Source of the DNA: Paulinella micropora
Lineage: Eukaryota; Cercozoa; Imbricatea; Euglyphida; Paulinellidae
DNA: 64,000 bases
Assembly (NCBI GenBank): GCA_019918135.1
Contig: WBZZ01004810.1
Span: 90,001-154,000 of the forward strand
Reading direction: 5' to 3'
Position 1 is the stretch's first letter; every line of letters starts with the position of its first letter. Both the position numbers and the translations under genes were made by a program. Of the stretch, positions 52,228-61,700 are shown piece by piece. The notes under the pieces were generated by a model. It was given only the letters and a program-made list of their open reading frames with translations, did not search any database and had not been told where the DNA came from.

Positions 52228-53192
52228 ACCTTCGGGCTAGCAATCTTCTGTTGAATTGATTGAATGACATCAGGGTTTGTTTCAACAGCGAGAAACAAGT
52301 TAAGATTGGTAACATCAGCAGATACAGCCATAGGCAGTGTAGCATTTAGTGCGGCAAGATAAGCAGTGCTAATACAAGTAGCGGCACCATTCGTCACCGT
52401 ATAACCGGTTCTGTCAGTAGCACTCCACACAATTCGCATAGTCAAAATCTCTGGAAACATAATAGTCTTATCAAGTGCGAAAATAGTATTAATAATCATA
52501 CCCAAAGGAATTTTAACATTGATAGCGGTGGCGGCAGTTGCTCCACTTCCCACAAGATACTTCGCCTCGTTGTAATTAACATTTACGGCGGATAGTGCTC
52601 CCACTCCAGTCGTCAAAGCAGCATCATCGTGACGACGAGCAGAAATCACTGGCTTTCGCAATAGACCCTGAGTTGCGGCAGCAACATCGTTATTACCATC
52701 AGCGGCCGCACGAAAGGCCGTTCTAGTTGCTTCAACGGCACTAATGTTAATCAAGCCGTTAGCATTACACTTTTGTAGCATACATCCGTATCCGCTAGCA
52801 TCCCCGTGGTTAGGAAGGTCAAGGAAATCCTTCAAGTTCATTTCTGGTTTCCACAACATCTTAGTCACATGTCTAAGGTTGTTAACGTCGCACAGATAAA
52901 CACCGCTACGGGTCTGAAGTTGAATTTGAGAAATTTGCGAAAGGCAGTCCATAAAAATTCTAGTATAAGTGTTGGCAACAAGAGGTGCTCTCATAGTATA
53001 AGTAAAACTCAAATAAGACCGAGCGAGATTGAACGGGCGACTGATAAGGTCAAATGATCGTTCTTGTCCGCCAGCAGTGGTGACTTCAAATGAAGCGGAA
53101 CCCTCACGTGGGGCGAGTTTATTCAAACGATACGAAGCACTGATGTAGTCAGTCTTACTGAAGTCTAATTCGCCTCCGTGTTGAGTTGGCAT
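52224..53192 (-). CDS. Major capsid protein, N-terminal jelly roll
   Basis: 322 residues, beginning MPTQHGGELDFSKTDYISA. The RSFDLISRPFNLARSYLSF region and the later FLAVETNPDVIQS segment are typical of the first half of double-jelly-roll capsid proteins of PLVs. It ends at TGA (52226-52224), exactly at the boundary to the second jelly roll. It would form the pseudo-hexameric capsomers together with the 51703-52227 product. A perfect 22-base hairpin (53222-53243) lies about 30 bases upstream of its ATG. Confidence 0.85.
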   Translation of the reverse strand: MPTQHGGELDFSKTDYISASYRLNKLAPREGSASFEVTTAGGQERSFDLISRPFNLARSYLSFTYTMRAPLVANTYTRIFMDCLSQISQIQLQTRSGVYLCDVNNLRHVTKMLWKPEMNLKDFLDLPNHGDASGYGCMLQKCNANGLINISAVEATRTAFRAAADGNNDVAAATQGLLRKPVISARRHDDAALTTGVGALSAVNVNYNEAKYLVGSGATAATAINVKIPLGMIINTIFALDKTIMFPEILTMRIVWSATDRTGYTVTNGAATCISTAYLAALNATLPMAVSADVTNLNLFLAVETNPDVIQSIQQKIASPKV

Positions 53193-53221
53193 TTTGTTTT
53201 TGATTTTTTAGGCAGTTGTCT

Positions 53222-53243
53222 ATCTCAAAACTTGTTTTGAGAT
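53222..53243. promoter_or_regulatory. Perfect hairpin upstream of the capsid gene
   Basis: ATCTCAAAAC and GTTTTGAGAT arms flank a two-base loop, 30 bases before the capsid ATG and about 60 bases after the penton stop codon. It could end the penton transcript or mark the capsid promoter. Confidence 0.6.
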
Positions 53244-53303
53244 TGTTTGCTAATTCACAAGAATATATTCATAGAAAAAAATAATTAAATCAAAAATAAT
53301 TAT

Positions 53304-54116
53304 TTATCTCTGTTTCAAAAGATTGAAGAATGATGTAAATAAATTAAAATAATTAGTCTCTCTGTAAATCAACAAAGTCATTACAATACCCAAACCATTA
53401 AGATTTATAGCCTGATCGTTTTCGTCCGTCAAGTAAAACCTAAATACATTATTTGAACTGGTGGATAATTTCTTACCATACTCAGACCCGCTTCCGTCGT
53501 ATATAACGGCTCCAAATGGTATTTCGTTGGCAGTATATATTTCTTGTAGCACGTGATTATCTCCTTCACCAACTAAGTCCGATTGAAGGTATAAAGTCTT
53601 TTCACCAGTTAAAATAATTACATTTGGCGATTTAATGAAATCATTGGCAAAGAAATATGTGGAATTTCTATCAAACCCCATTACTTCGTGAATACGTGTA
53701 TCAGCATCAAATATAAACCGCGGTTGAATACCTCCGTTATTTGAAACACTGAATGTTAATTTGCCATCTTCTGGTTCTATGTTGGTATTATTACTTGAGA
53801 CGACATAAGTATAATTATTTGGGCTGTCTGCGGTTAGCACCTCCGACAACTTATTTTTTAGATTGTTCATTGTGTAGTTTCCCTCAGGTATCGTAATTAA
53901 AGCCTCATACCCGTCTTCGCTAAGGGTAAAAGTATTGTATGGTGAAGCCACAGAGTAATACGACTTCGGCACATAAATATGAAGTATTTTACAATGTGTG
54001 GGATTGTCCAGTGATTTTAAGTTTATTTCGTGTGTAAAGTCGCTATCTGTGCCTGTTATTCTGTTTTTACTATTTATGTAATAGATACCACTTGACCTGC
54101 CCCCTTTGTAATCCAT
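53304..54116 (-). CDS. Minor capsid (penton) protein
   Basis: 270 residues. The opening, SSGIYYINSKNRITGTDSDF, is the familiar start of PLV/Polinton penton proteins. A long beta-sandwich-like body follows, with LHIYVPKSYYSV and IPEGNYTMNNLKNKL. It should occupy the five-fold vertices as a single jelly roll. The ATG at 54116 is four bases from the conserved TTTAGAAT leader element. It lies downstream of the protease gene and upstream of the major capsid gene, the usual PLV cluster. Confidence 0.85.
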   Translation of the reverse strand: MDYKGGRSSGIYYINSKNRITGTDSDFTHEINLKSLDNPTHCKILHIYVPKSYYSVASPYNTFTLSEDGYEALITIPEGNYTMNNLKNKLSEVLTADSPNNYTYVVSSNNTNIEPEDGKLTFSVSNNGGIQPRFIFDADTRIHEVMGFDRNSTYFFANDFIKSPNVIILTGEKTLYLQSDLVGEGDNHVLQEIYTANEIPFGAVIYDGSGSEYGKKLSTSSNNVFRFYLTDENDQAINLNGLGIVMTLLIYRETNYFNLFTSFFNLLKQR

Positions 54117-54217
54117 GATATTTAGAATTGCGCCTCTATTTTGCTAATCGCAAGATTTCTCGCTATATTCTAAACATCGTTTTTTTCTTTTTCAAAAAAA
54201 TTAATCGGTTTTCGATG
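54117..54217 (-). promoter_or_regulatory. Conserved leader module, copy 1 (penton)
   Basis: On the minus strand it reads CATCGAAAACCGATTAATTT, A-rich spacer, AAAAACGATGTTTAGAATA, TAGCGAGA, then GCGCAATTCTAAA directly before TATC-ATG. The TTTAGAAT/ATTCTAAA arms pair. The same order is found before the genes at 56321 and 63113. Confidence 0.8.
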
Positions 54218-54267
54218 GTTATCAACAAACGAGAATGAGTGAAACGAATGAGAGTGTAGTTGATAAC
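54218..54267. terminator. Hairpin after the protease gene
   Basis: Nine-base arms GTTATCAAC and GTTGATAAC surround a 32-base loop. It begins seven bases downstream of the protease stop (54274) and touches the penton leader module. A 3'-end signal is plausible. Confidence 0.5.
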
Positions 54268-54273
54268 TATCTT

Positions 54274-54474
54274 TTATATGAATGTATTAAATCCCTCACC
54301 ATCCCCATAACCATTCTGTGCTTTTAATTTCTCCGCTTCTTCTTCTTTTAAGTCTGTGAAACCCGAACTAAACTTAAATCGGTTGCCTTTCGCCCGCTCC
54401 ATTAAAAACCTCATTGAGTGCCATCCGCATGTGTCGGTTGTGTCAGATTGTTGTTTTACTTGATTAACCTTCAT
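54274..54474 (-). CDS. Adenain-like protease, C-terminal part with catalytic Cys (separate frame)
   Basis: 66 residues. QSDTTDTCGWHSMRFL gives the Gln and Cys-Gly of the Ulp1/adenain cysteine protease family. The catalytic His and Asp are in the preceding frame. The ATG (54474-54472) shares its A with the TAA stop of that frame (TAATG). Alone this piece cannot be an enzyme. It must be joined by frameshift, assemble with the other part, or reflect a one-base loss. Confidence 0.78.
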   Translation of the reverse strand: MKVNQVKQQSDTTDTCGWHSMRFLMERAKGNRFKFSSGFTDLKEEEAEKLKAQNGYGDGEGFNTFI

Positions 54475-56321
54475 TAATAAATAACTATCGGGGTGGCTTT
54501 ATCAATGAGTTGTTTCATTTGTTGTTGAAAGTCTTCCGTTGGTTGGTAAAGTGCTAATGGGTCATACACTTCAACACTCCTGTCTTTATCTAGACTTACC
54601 CATATAGCAATCCAATGAGACCCCGCTTGTTTGTGATTGTCCAAATTCATAATAAATCCGTATCGCTTTCTGCTTCCGGGCTTCAACTTATAGATTTCAT
54701 CACTGGCTATCGCTCCGAGATACCATCCATATTTTTTCATTATATCATCTATTTCATTAGTCATTAATCCCCGCCCCTCTCCTTGTAATGGGACTTCCTC
54801 TGGCTGTGGTTTTGACTCTGCCTCTGGTTGCTCTGGTTGCTCGGGCTCTGGCTGTGGTTGTTCTAATGATGCGGTAATCGTAGGGGGTAGCGGTTGGGGC
54901 ATCCCTTCATCAACATTTAAATCCGCTGAAACTTGTTTATCTACATTTGGGTCTATTGTCATTTTGTTAGTTAGAGTATTTACAAAATCCTTTTTATTCA
55001 TTGTGTGCCTCCAATCTTTGCGGGATAAATATTTTTTTATTTTCGCTATTGAAAATACCTTATCAATTAATTCATCTAATGTCTTCGCTCCACTACCTTT
55101 TTGTTCAGTAATACCCATATACTCTTCATATCTAGCATAATCCGCCACTTTTCTTTTTACGTTTTTCACCTCACTTCCAACATCAATATTAAACCTTTTA
55201 ATCATGTTAATAATCCACTTTGAAGTGTCTTTGTAATTTAATTTGTTATGACCATCATTATCTAGTCTCTTTTTTAAAGCCTGTGCTAACTCTTTTATGG
55301 TAATGGTTGGGTGATAAGTTTTTGAAAATCCAGAGATTAAAAATTGATTAATTTGTAAATTTTCAAGATGCTTACCCTTTTCTTCCGCTTTCTTTTTTTC
55401 CTTTTCAAGTTTTTCTTTATATTCTTCTGCTAACTTTTTCTGTTCCTCTAAAGACGTCGCTGTGGCTATAGCCGTCTGAATATCTTGACTGGCTTTTTGT
55501 AAGTCTTTGAGACTCATCTTTTTAATGAATTTATCTGTATATCCTGCTAATTTCAGTGTTTCAATATCTTTCTGCTTTTGCTTTTTTTCTTCCTCATATT
55601 GCTCTTTCGTTTTCAATGGTGCTTCATCTCCTAAATTAGGTAAGGCTGGTGCTTGTGGTGGTGCTCCAAATGGTGGTGCTAATGGTGGTGCTTGTGGCGG
55701 TGCTTGTGGCGGTGCTTGTGGCTGTCCATATTGTGGTGGCATAATATATTGATATTGCGGTGGCGGTGGTAATGCTTGTATTCTATTTTTTCTGTCTTCT
55801 TCATATTTTACATCATCTATGAGTTTTTGCTCCCTTCTTAGTTCTCTGTCTTTTTGTTCTTGTCGTTCCTTGATATCGGAAAGTTCATTGCGGTGTATCC
55901 TTGCTAACTCATCCTGCCTTTCCTTCGCATCTGCTACGTCTTTTCGTTCTAGCCTTTTCTTTTCTTCTTCTAAATCCTCCCTTTTCTTCTTTTCCTTTTC
56001 TTCCTCGTCATGTATTAACTCATATTTCTTTTGTAAGTTGCTTTGTATCTGGTTTCGGTTCTCATGTTCAAGACGATTGAAATCAGATTTGATTATTTTT
56101 TCTCTTGGTTTGCGGCTAGCCCTTTGAGACTTTGGTTTGCTAATATATTTCATAAAAAGTTTAACGATTTGTAATGTGCTTAAATCATTTGTTTTCTTAC
56201 CAAAATTAAGATAATATTTTTTGCCCTTCTGAATAATATACGGCCTCCCGCTCTTATTTCTATAAACTCGTGGTGGACGGACTTTTACCCTTTTCACATT
56301 CTTAGTCTTAGCCGAACCCAT
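54474..56321 (-). CDS. Tegument-like protein fused to adenain-like protease (His and Asp part)
   Basis: 615 residues. In order: a basic N-terminus with SGRPYIIQKGKKYYLNFGKK, a long charged coiled coil (about residues 110-190), a Pro/Gln/Ala repeat (PPQAPPQAPP-type, about 200-230), a second coiled coil (about 235-310), helical domains, a Pro/Glu linker, and a protease N-lobe. That lobe has GSHWIAIWVS, carrying the catalytic His, and VEVYDPLAL, carrying the Asp. The protease should mature capsid proteins. It stops at TAA (54476-54474) just before the region bearing the catalytic Cys. The leader module lies 12 bases before its ATG. Confidence 0.8.
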   Translation of the reverse strand: MGSAKTKNVKRVKVRPPRVYRNKSGRPYIIQKGKKYYLNFGKKTNDLSTLQIVKLFMKYISKPKSQRASRKPREKIIKSDFNRLEHENRNQIQSNLQKKYELIHDEEEKEKKKREDLEEEKKRLERKDVADAKERQDELARIHRNELSDIKERQEQKDRELRREQKLIDDVKYEEDRKNRIQALPPPPQYQYIMPPQYGQPQAPPQAPPQAPPLAPPFGAPPQAPALPNLGDEAPLKTKEQYEEEKKQKQKDIETLKLAGYTDKFIKKMSLKDLQKASQDIQTAIATATSLEEQKKLAEEYKEKLEKEKKKAEEKGKHLENLQINQFLISGFSKTYHPTITIKELAQALKKRLDNDGHNKLNYKDTSKWIINMIKRFNIDVGSEVKNVKRKVADYARYEEYMGITEQKGSGAKTLDELIDKVFSIAKIKKYLSRKDWRHTMNKKDFVNTLTNKMTIDPNVDKQVSADLNVDEGMPQPLPPTITASLEQPQPEPEQPEQPEAESKPQPEEVPLQGEGRGLMTNEIDDIMKKYGWYLGAIASDEIYKLKPGSRKRYGFIMNLDNHKQAGSHWIAIWVSLDKDRSVEVYDPLALYQPTEDFQQQMKQLIDKATPIVIY

Positions 56322-56332
56322 TATATAGATAG

Positions 56333-56440
56333 TTTAGAATTGCGCCTCTATCTTGCTAATCGCAAGATTTCTCGCTATATTCTAAACCATCGTTTTTTTA
56401 TTGAGAAAAAATTAATCTGTTTTCGATGTTTGTAAAATGT
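56333..56440 (-). promoter_or_regulatory. Conserved leader module, copy 2 (tegument/protease)
   Basis: Same elements as copy 1: ACAAACATCGAAAACAGATT, A-rich spacer, AAAAACGATGGTTTAGAATA, TAGCGAGA and GCGCAATTCTAAA, then CTATCTATATA-ATG. The palindromic part (56333-56386) is almost identical to 54121-54174. Confidence 0.8.
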
Positions 56441-56441
56441 T

Positions 56442-56517
56442 TTTGTTTTTGAAGTAGTCAAAAACAAAGATACACGAAAATGAGTGATATGTTGAATTTT
56501 AAAATGAAAAATTCAAC
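56442..56517. terminator. Two hairpins after the pVI-like gene
   Basis: TTTGTTTTTGA/TCAAAAACAAA at 56442-56468 (five-base loop) and GTTGAATTTT/AAAAATTCAAC at 56491-56517. Both lie between the pVI-like stop and the next leader module, as a 3'-end signal would. Confidence 0.55.
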
Positions 56518-56548
56518 ATTGGATGAGAGTGTGGATTTACAAATATCT

Positions 56549-56860
56549 TTACCTAAACTTTACAGCCCCTCCTCGTTGCTTACCATAACCAAGTTTTGCG
56601 GCAGTAGCACTAACACTACCAGCGTAAGGCACCCCAACACTACTCAACGCCCCCGCAGTCCTAGAGATTACCTTATTATCGCGAAGGAATTTATTAACAG
56701 CCAAGGCAGTTTTTCCGACCTTAGCCCAGTTAATCTTTCCTCCCTTTTGACCACATCCCTTCTTCTTAGTTTTCTTTTTTCCTCCCTTCTGTGGCATTGA
56801 TGGATTGTATCCGATGTTATATCCTGATGGTTGTGAAATTATCACTGGTGATACTGGCAT
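56549..56860 (-). CDS. Small basic virion protein (pVI/pX-like)
   Basis: 103 residues. A Lys/Gly-rich patch (GGKKKTKKKGCGQKGG) is followed by an amphipathic helix region (INWAKVGKTALAVNKFLRD) and a Gly/Ala-rich hydrophobic C-terminus. This is a common small virion protein of PLVs and adenovirus-related elements, thought to condense DNA or perturb membranes during entry. Role is inferred from pattern and position. TATTATAT precedes the ATG. Confidence 0.65.
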   Translation of the reverse strand: MPVSPVIISQPSGYNIGYNPSMPQKGGKKKTKKKGCGQKGGKINWAKVGKTALAVNKFLRDNKVISRTAGALSSVGVPYAGSVSATAAKLGYGKQRGGAVKFR

Positions 56861-56897
56861 ATATAATACAGAAAAATAATTATAAAATTATAATTTT

Positions 56898-57749
56898 TTA
56901 TTTCAAACGAAAATTAAAGTTTTTTCTTAACTCATCATCAACACTTGAAACATAAAGAAAATTAAATCTCTCCTTTGTTGCTTCGTGATACTTTTGAAGA
57001 AAGTAATCAAAATCAAAAGATAAGTCTAAGTGTTTATACACGAGTTCCATTTTATCCTGAGACTGGCTTGGAAAGATTAATAAATAATCCAACTGCTTAA
57101 TGGCTTCTGGCCGTAGGTCGTTCAGATACTGACTTGACATAATCACCTTTGATTTATAGTGCCTATTCTTTTTTAACAAATCACTTACGGACTTGTCTCT
57201 TAATCCACTACCTAAATCATCCAAAACAAAAACTACCTCTGGCGACATATACTTGCTGGGTCGTTCTTTTGGTTCTGTAGTTTTCTTTTTTTCTTCTTTT
57301 CCGAAATAAAGAAATTGTGGCTTCTCTATTTCTTCTTCATCTTTGATTTCTCCTTCATGTATATCTCGATCATGATGGAGATTTTCGTCCTGTCTGTTCA
57401 GTTTGTCTAACTCATAATCTATGACACTATCTCCGACACGTCGGAGATTACCATCTGATTTAAGAAAGGTATATACCGCCATTGGGTTGCCTCTGTTCTT
57501 AAAGTGCTTAACCATTGCTTTATAAATGTAGTCCTTGTGGATTGTTGAAGCGATAATAACGATACGGGTTTTTCTGTCTGTTGTCCGTTTCAGTATTTCA
57601 AAGAGTGCTGTCGTCTTACCGCTCTTCTTACGGGCAAGTAGAAATATGTTGGCATACGGCTCATTGAATAATTTATAACCTTTTGCTTTTTTATCTCCGT
57701 TTCCGTCCTGCTTCACAGGCTTAACTTTGACATTGTTAATCTTCTCCAT
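56898..57749 (-). CDS. FtsK/HerA-type genome-packaging ATPase
   Basis: 283 residues. Walker A is ARKKSGKTTALFEI (near residue 35), Walker B is VVFVLDDLGSG (near residue 175), and MSSQYLNDL follows as the sensor region. This is the A32-like ATPase that pumps DNA into the capsid. A charged insertion between the two motifs (about 110-165) contains LRRVGD, encoded by a CpG-rich near-palindrome (57429-57448). TATATTATTA precedes the ATG. Confidence 0.9.
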   Translation of the reverse strand: MEKINNVKVKPVKQDGNGDKKAKGYKLFNEPYANIFLLARKKSGKTTALFEILKRTTDRKTRIVIIASTIHKDYIYKAMVKHFKNRGNPMAVYTFLKSDGNLRRVGDSVIDYELDKLNRQDENLHHDRDIHEGEIKDEEEIEKPQFLYFGKEEKKKTTEPKERPSKYMSPEVVFVLDDLGSGLRDKSVSDLLKKNRHYKSKVIMSSQYLNDLRPEAIKQLDYLLIFPSQSQDKMELVYKHLDLSFDFDYFLQKYHEATKERFNFLYVSSVDDELRKNFNFRLK

Positions 57750-57758
57750 TATATATTA

Positions 57759-58139
57759 TTACCCTAAAAACTCTAGGCATACAACAATTCGCCCCGCTAA
57801 ATTTCCTGTGTCAATATTTCCGCTGTCGGTTTCAAGGACTTTAAATGTATATTGTCCGTCAGTCCATCCGACAACACCCAAATTATAACCGAGATTTGAA
57901 ATGTTTGCTGTAGTGCTGTCCGCAAATGTTCCAATAATTCCAATTCTATCCATGTAAAGAATTCTGGTTTTGGTTTCGGTCTGGTCGTTCATATAGTGGA
58001 TAAACTTAACATTCATTTTGGTGGGTGTGAATGACATTTGGATATTTTTATTAAATGTTTTGCTTCCTCCAGCAAAATCATTGCTCAGAAAAATAATCTT
58101 TTGGTATTTATAGTCAGTCATGGTTATATTACTACTCAT
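57759..58139 (-). CDS. Unrecognised small PLV protein
   Basis: ATG at 58139 is chosen because the upstream extension starts at TTG; ATG 58121 (MTDYKYQK) is also possible. About 120 residues, beta-rich, with IIFLSNDFAGGSKTF, ILYMDRIGIIGTF and a C-terminal IVVCLEFLG strand. It ends 9 bases before the ATPase ATG. The strand-rich pattern fits a small capsid or cement protein; this is inference from position. Confidence 0.6.
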   Translation of the reverse strand: MSSNITMTDYKYQKIIFLSNDFAGGSKTFNKNIQMSFTPTKMNVKFIHYMNDQTETKTRILYMDRIGIIGTFADSTTANISNLGYNLGVVGWTDGQYTFKVLETDSGNIDTGNLAGRIVVCLEFLG

Positions 58140-58182
58140 AAACTTTTTAATAATCAAAATATTTTCGCGGACTGCCTGCGAC

Positions 58183-58377
58183 TTTTACTCACGGATAAGT
58201 GAAAAAAAGAATATAAGTTGTGTTTATTGTATTCAAAAAGGTATAGATACTAAATTTAAATGTATTTACAAACCGATGAGTGATTGGTGTGTTAGTTTTG
58301 ATGAAGCAATGCCTTTAATCTGTGATGGTGATAATAGATGGTATATGACACATATATACGAATGCTTACTTCTTTGA
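58183..58377 (+). CDS. Possible small Cys-rich protein
   Basis: An open plus-strand frame in the gap between two minus-strand genes. The part with CVYCIQKGIDTKFKC, DWCVSFDEAMPLIC and WYMTHIYE has the look of real protein (CxxC pair, Trp, ordered composition). The nearest ATGs are at 58120, overlapping the neighbouring gene, and within the frame at 58275. Start uncertain, family unknown. Confidence 0.3.
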   Translation, partial: FYSRISEKKNISCVYCIQKGIDTKFKCIYKPMSDWCVSFDEAMPLICDGDNRWYMTHIYECLLL

Positions 58378-58719
58378 AGAAGGTGATGGAAGGCATATCC
58401 CAATCAAAAGTGTTAAAATACCGACATAAGTATTAGCAACCTCACAAGGTAAGTTCTTTTCAGATAGCCTTACGATACAAAGGGTGATGATGGATATAAT
58501 GATACCCATTTGAAATAAATATTTAATAAGGCGGCTGTCTGTCGGTCTATTTTTCATACAACAGCACGACCAGTTATCTTCCAATTCATGCTCTACTTTT
58601 TTTTCCTCAGTCTTTAGTTCTACTTCAAGAACACGGGATTTTAATTCTGGAGTTAGTTCGCCATCCATATCCATAATAGGTGGGGGTCTGTGAAGTCTAG
58701 TCGTATTATTGTTTGACAT
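58366..58719 (-). CDS. Two-transmembrane PLV protein
   Basis: 117 residues. A hydrophilic N-terminal half is followed by a CCCMKN Cys cluster and two hydrophobic helices (about residues 69-85 and 95-112) separated by a short loop. Small two-helix membrane proteins are frequent in PLV virion gene clusters. Its start overlaps the end of the tail-fibre gene by 14 bases, which suggests coupled expression. Confidence 0.6.
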   Translation of the reverse strand: MSNNNTTRLHRPPPIMDMDGELTPELKSRVLEVELKTEEKKVEHELEDNWSCCCMKNRPTDSRLIKYLFQMGIIISIITLCIVRLSEKNLPCEVANTYVGILTLLIGICLPSPSSKK

Positions 58720-61700
58720 TTTCTCTAATTTCTTGTAGTATATTCATAAGATTTTTTTTTTCTTTTTCTAAATTATCTACCCTATCTCGGACATGTCCGA
58801 GATTATCTGATAATTGTTGAACCGCTTTAATTAACGGGGCAATAAACTCGGAATAACCTATGCCATAACCGACATCACCACTATCAATACATTTAACATC
58901 TTCTGGCTTAACACTCACACCTTTCAATTCGTATTCCGCTCTTTGCTTTGGACACGGAACCATAATTTTTTCTTTTATAAAACAGCCAAAATCTAACATA
59001 TCCATTTCTGTTAGTATTTCTTCTAATTCCTGTGCTATTAAGCCAGTCCTACATTTCTTTTTGTCGTCAATCATACGATAGCAGACTGGATTTAACTTAT
59101 TAATAAAATCTAAGCCTAAACATTCCTTTATATCTTCTTTTTTTCTCCTGTCTGAATATTGAATTGGATTAGACAATACCCATAATTGCCCATCACTCCC
59201 TCTCAAAGACATTAAAGCAGTATTTGAATTATTCTCCCATATGAACCCACTCGTTGAAGAACCATTTAATCTAAATCTAATAGAATAAGAAGTTAATCCT
59301 CCGCCTACTCCTCCTGCTGGTGCTGTTCCTCCACTTAATGATTTATTAGCCCCAGACTGGCTCATATAAATCCCCCAGTTTGAATCTCCAATGTCCCACA
59401 TAAATATTCCTCTCGCATTTGTCCCGTCTGTTTGCCCTTGAATTGCTATTTTTGCCCCATTAGTTGATGCTGATGCCGTTGTTAGTGTGCCTGTGTATGT
59501 AATTCCCGCATTTGCCGTTATTAATCCGCTCGCCGTTAATGTTGTTGTTGATATACCCGCATTTGCCGTTATTAATCCACTCGCAGTGATCGTAGTTGTT
59601 GATACACCAGCACTAGCCGTTATTAATCCTTTTGTCCATAAAGTCCCGTTTGCCCCGTTTAATGACATTAACAATTGTTCGGAAGAGTTCTCCCATATAA
59701 AACCATCGGTTGAAACATTGCTAACTCTAAATCTAACGGCGAAAGAAGTAAAATCGTTTCCAGCAACGGCTGATGCCACTCCACCTGCTAGAGATTTATT
59801 GGCTCCAGATTGTGCCATATAAATACCATAATTTGTATTGCCAGTGTCCCACAAAAATATTCCTCTTGTATTACCTCCATTAGTATTTCCTTGTATAACT
59901 ATGCTTGAACCTCCTGTTGCTGTTAGTAGGCCACTCGCGGTTGCCGTTGTTGTTGATATACCCGCATTTGCCGTTATTAATCCGCTCGCGGTTAGTGTTG
60001 TTGTTGATACTCCCGCGGTTGAAGTAATTGTCGTTCCCGTTATTGTTCCACCATTTGTTATATTGTTTGAATTCATATCCAAAGCGCCATAAAACCGCAT
60101 ACCGCCAGCATTTTTAAAACGGACGATGTCAGATGAAGCACTTTTATTATCCAAAAGTTTTGAAATATAAAGTCCCGCCCCTTTTACATCAGATGCTACA
60201 TTCGTAAATACATAACCTCGTTGGTTCGTGGTTCCACTTGTAGCGGTATTTAGAGTAAATAAGAAATACTGATAATCTCCTGATGTCTGTGAAAAGAATA
60301 TATCTCCTCCATTTTGGTTTAATATCCTCGCCCCATTATATGTTATATTTCCACCATTAGTGATAGTTTGATTATTAAAATCGGCATTGTTCGTTAAAGT
60401 TAGATATTTTATCACAGTGCTAGCCCCATTAAATGTTTTGCTTCCTGTTATGGTTTGGTCTGTTGATAGTTTTACATTTTGCCCATCCAATGTGTCCGCA
60501 TACCCTTTTGTCGCTCCGTCTGTTGATAATGTCGGAGTTCCAAGGTTGGCTATTTTGCTACTATTACAATCTAACCCCGAAGCATTTACCCAACCGACAA
60601 TCGTCCCGTCAATAATAAAACTTATTTTTTTCGCATTTATTTCAAAGTTATAATTTACACCAGTGCCCATATCAAGGCATCCGATAGTTCCTATATTGGC
60701 TGTGGAGTTAAAAACCACGAAAGTTCCTTTTGTTGTCGCATTCGTTGAATTTCCTGTTATTTCAAGGGCACTGCTAAATGTCTTAATTCCTGCTATGGTT
60801 TGGTTTCCTGTTAGTTTCACATTTTGCCCGTCTTTTGTATCAACATAACTTTTATTTGCTCCGTCCGTTGTTGCTGTTGGTGTGGCTAAGTTTGTTATTT
60901 TGTTGTTATTCAAAAATAGTGTAGTGCCAGTTGCGGTTATAATTAAAGTATTACCTGAATATAACTCAACATACGAACCCGTTAATTGTATCGGATAATA
61001 AGTCGCAGTTGCTATTTTTTGTGCGGCAATCTCTCCTATATTTGTCGCTGTATCAAAGGCAACACCGATACCATCAAAAGCGGTTGGAGCAGTAGCGCCC
61101 CGCACTTCTATTGTTGAAGTAAATTTTTTATTCCCTGCTATGGTTTGGTCTCCTGTTAGTTTAACGACAGAAGTATCAAGAGTAGAAACATCAACACCAT
61201 CAACAAGATTAACATTTGTTATACTTTGGCTTTTCATATCAATCCCCGCACTAGCATTTATTATGTTGCTGAATGTTTTGGTTCCTGCTATAGTTTGGTC
61301 TCCTGTTAGTTTGACAACTGAAGTATCAAGGGTGGATACATCAATACCATCAACATTACCAACATTTGTAATCGCAAAACCGCCCATATTTAAACTACCC
61401 GTCATAGCCGTTGTCCCGTCCTTTGCTAGTTTCGTATCGGTATATGCTTTTGTTGAAGCATCGCCGTCGTAGAATGGTGCGGGCAGTCCGCTGATTGCTG
61501 TCGTGCTGTTAAAATTTAAAACATTATTTGTCAATGTCATTCCACCACCTGTTGTTGGAGCAAAAAGTATAGAAGAACCGACAATAGTTAGTGGATAGCC
61601 CGTTGCTCCACCAGCATCCGACGAATAGATAGAGCCCATATTATTGTTGTAACTAAAGAATAACTTGCCAGTGTTTAATGGATTTGAGTCTTTTACGGCC

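Noticed and set aside
55507-56127. Plus-strand Ser/Phe/Gly-rich frames over the tegument/protease gene
   Set aside because: They are complements of coiled-coil and Pro/Gln repeats of the minus-strand gene, without independent signals.
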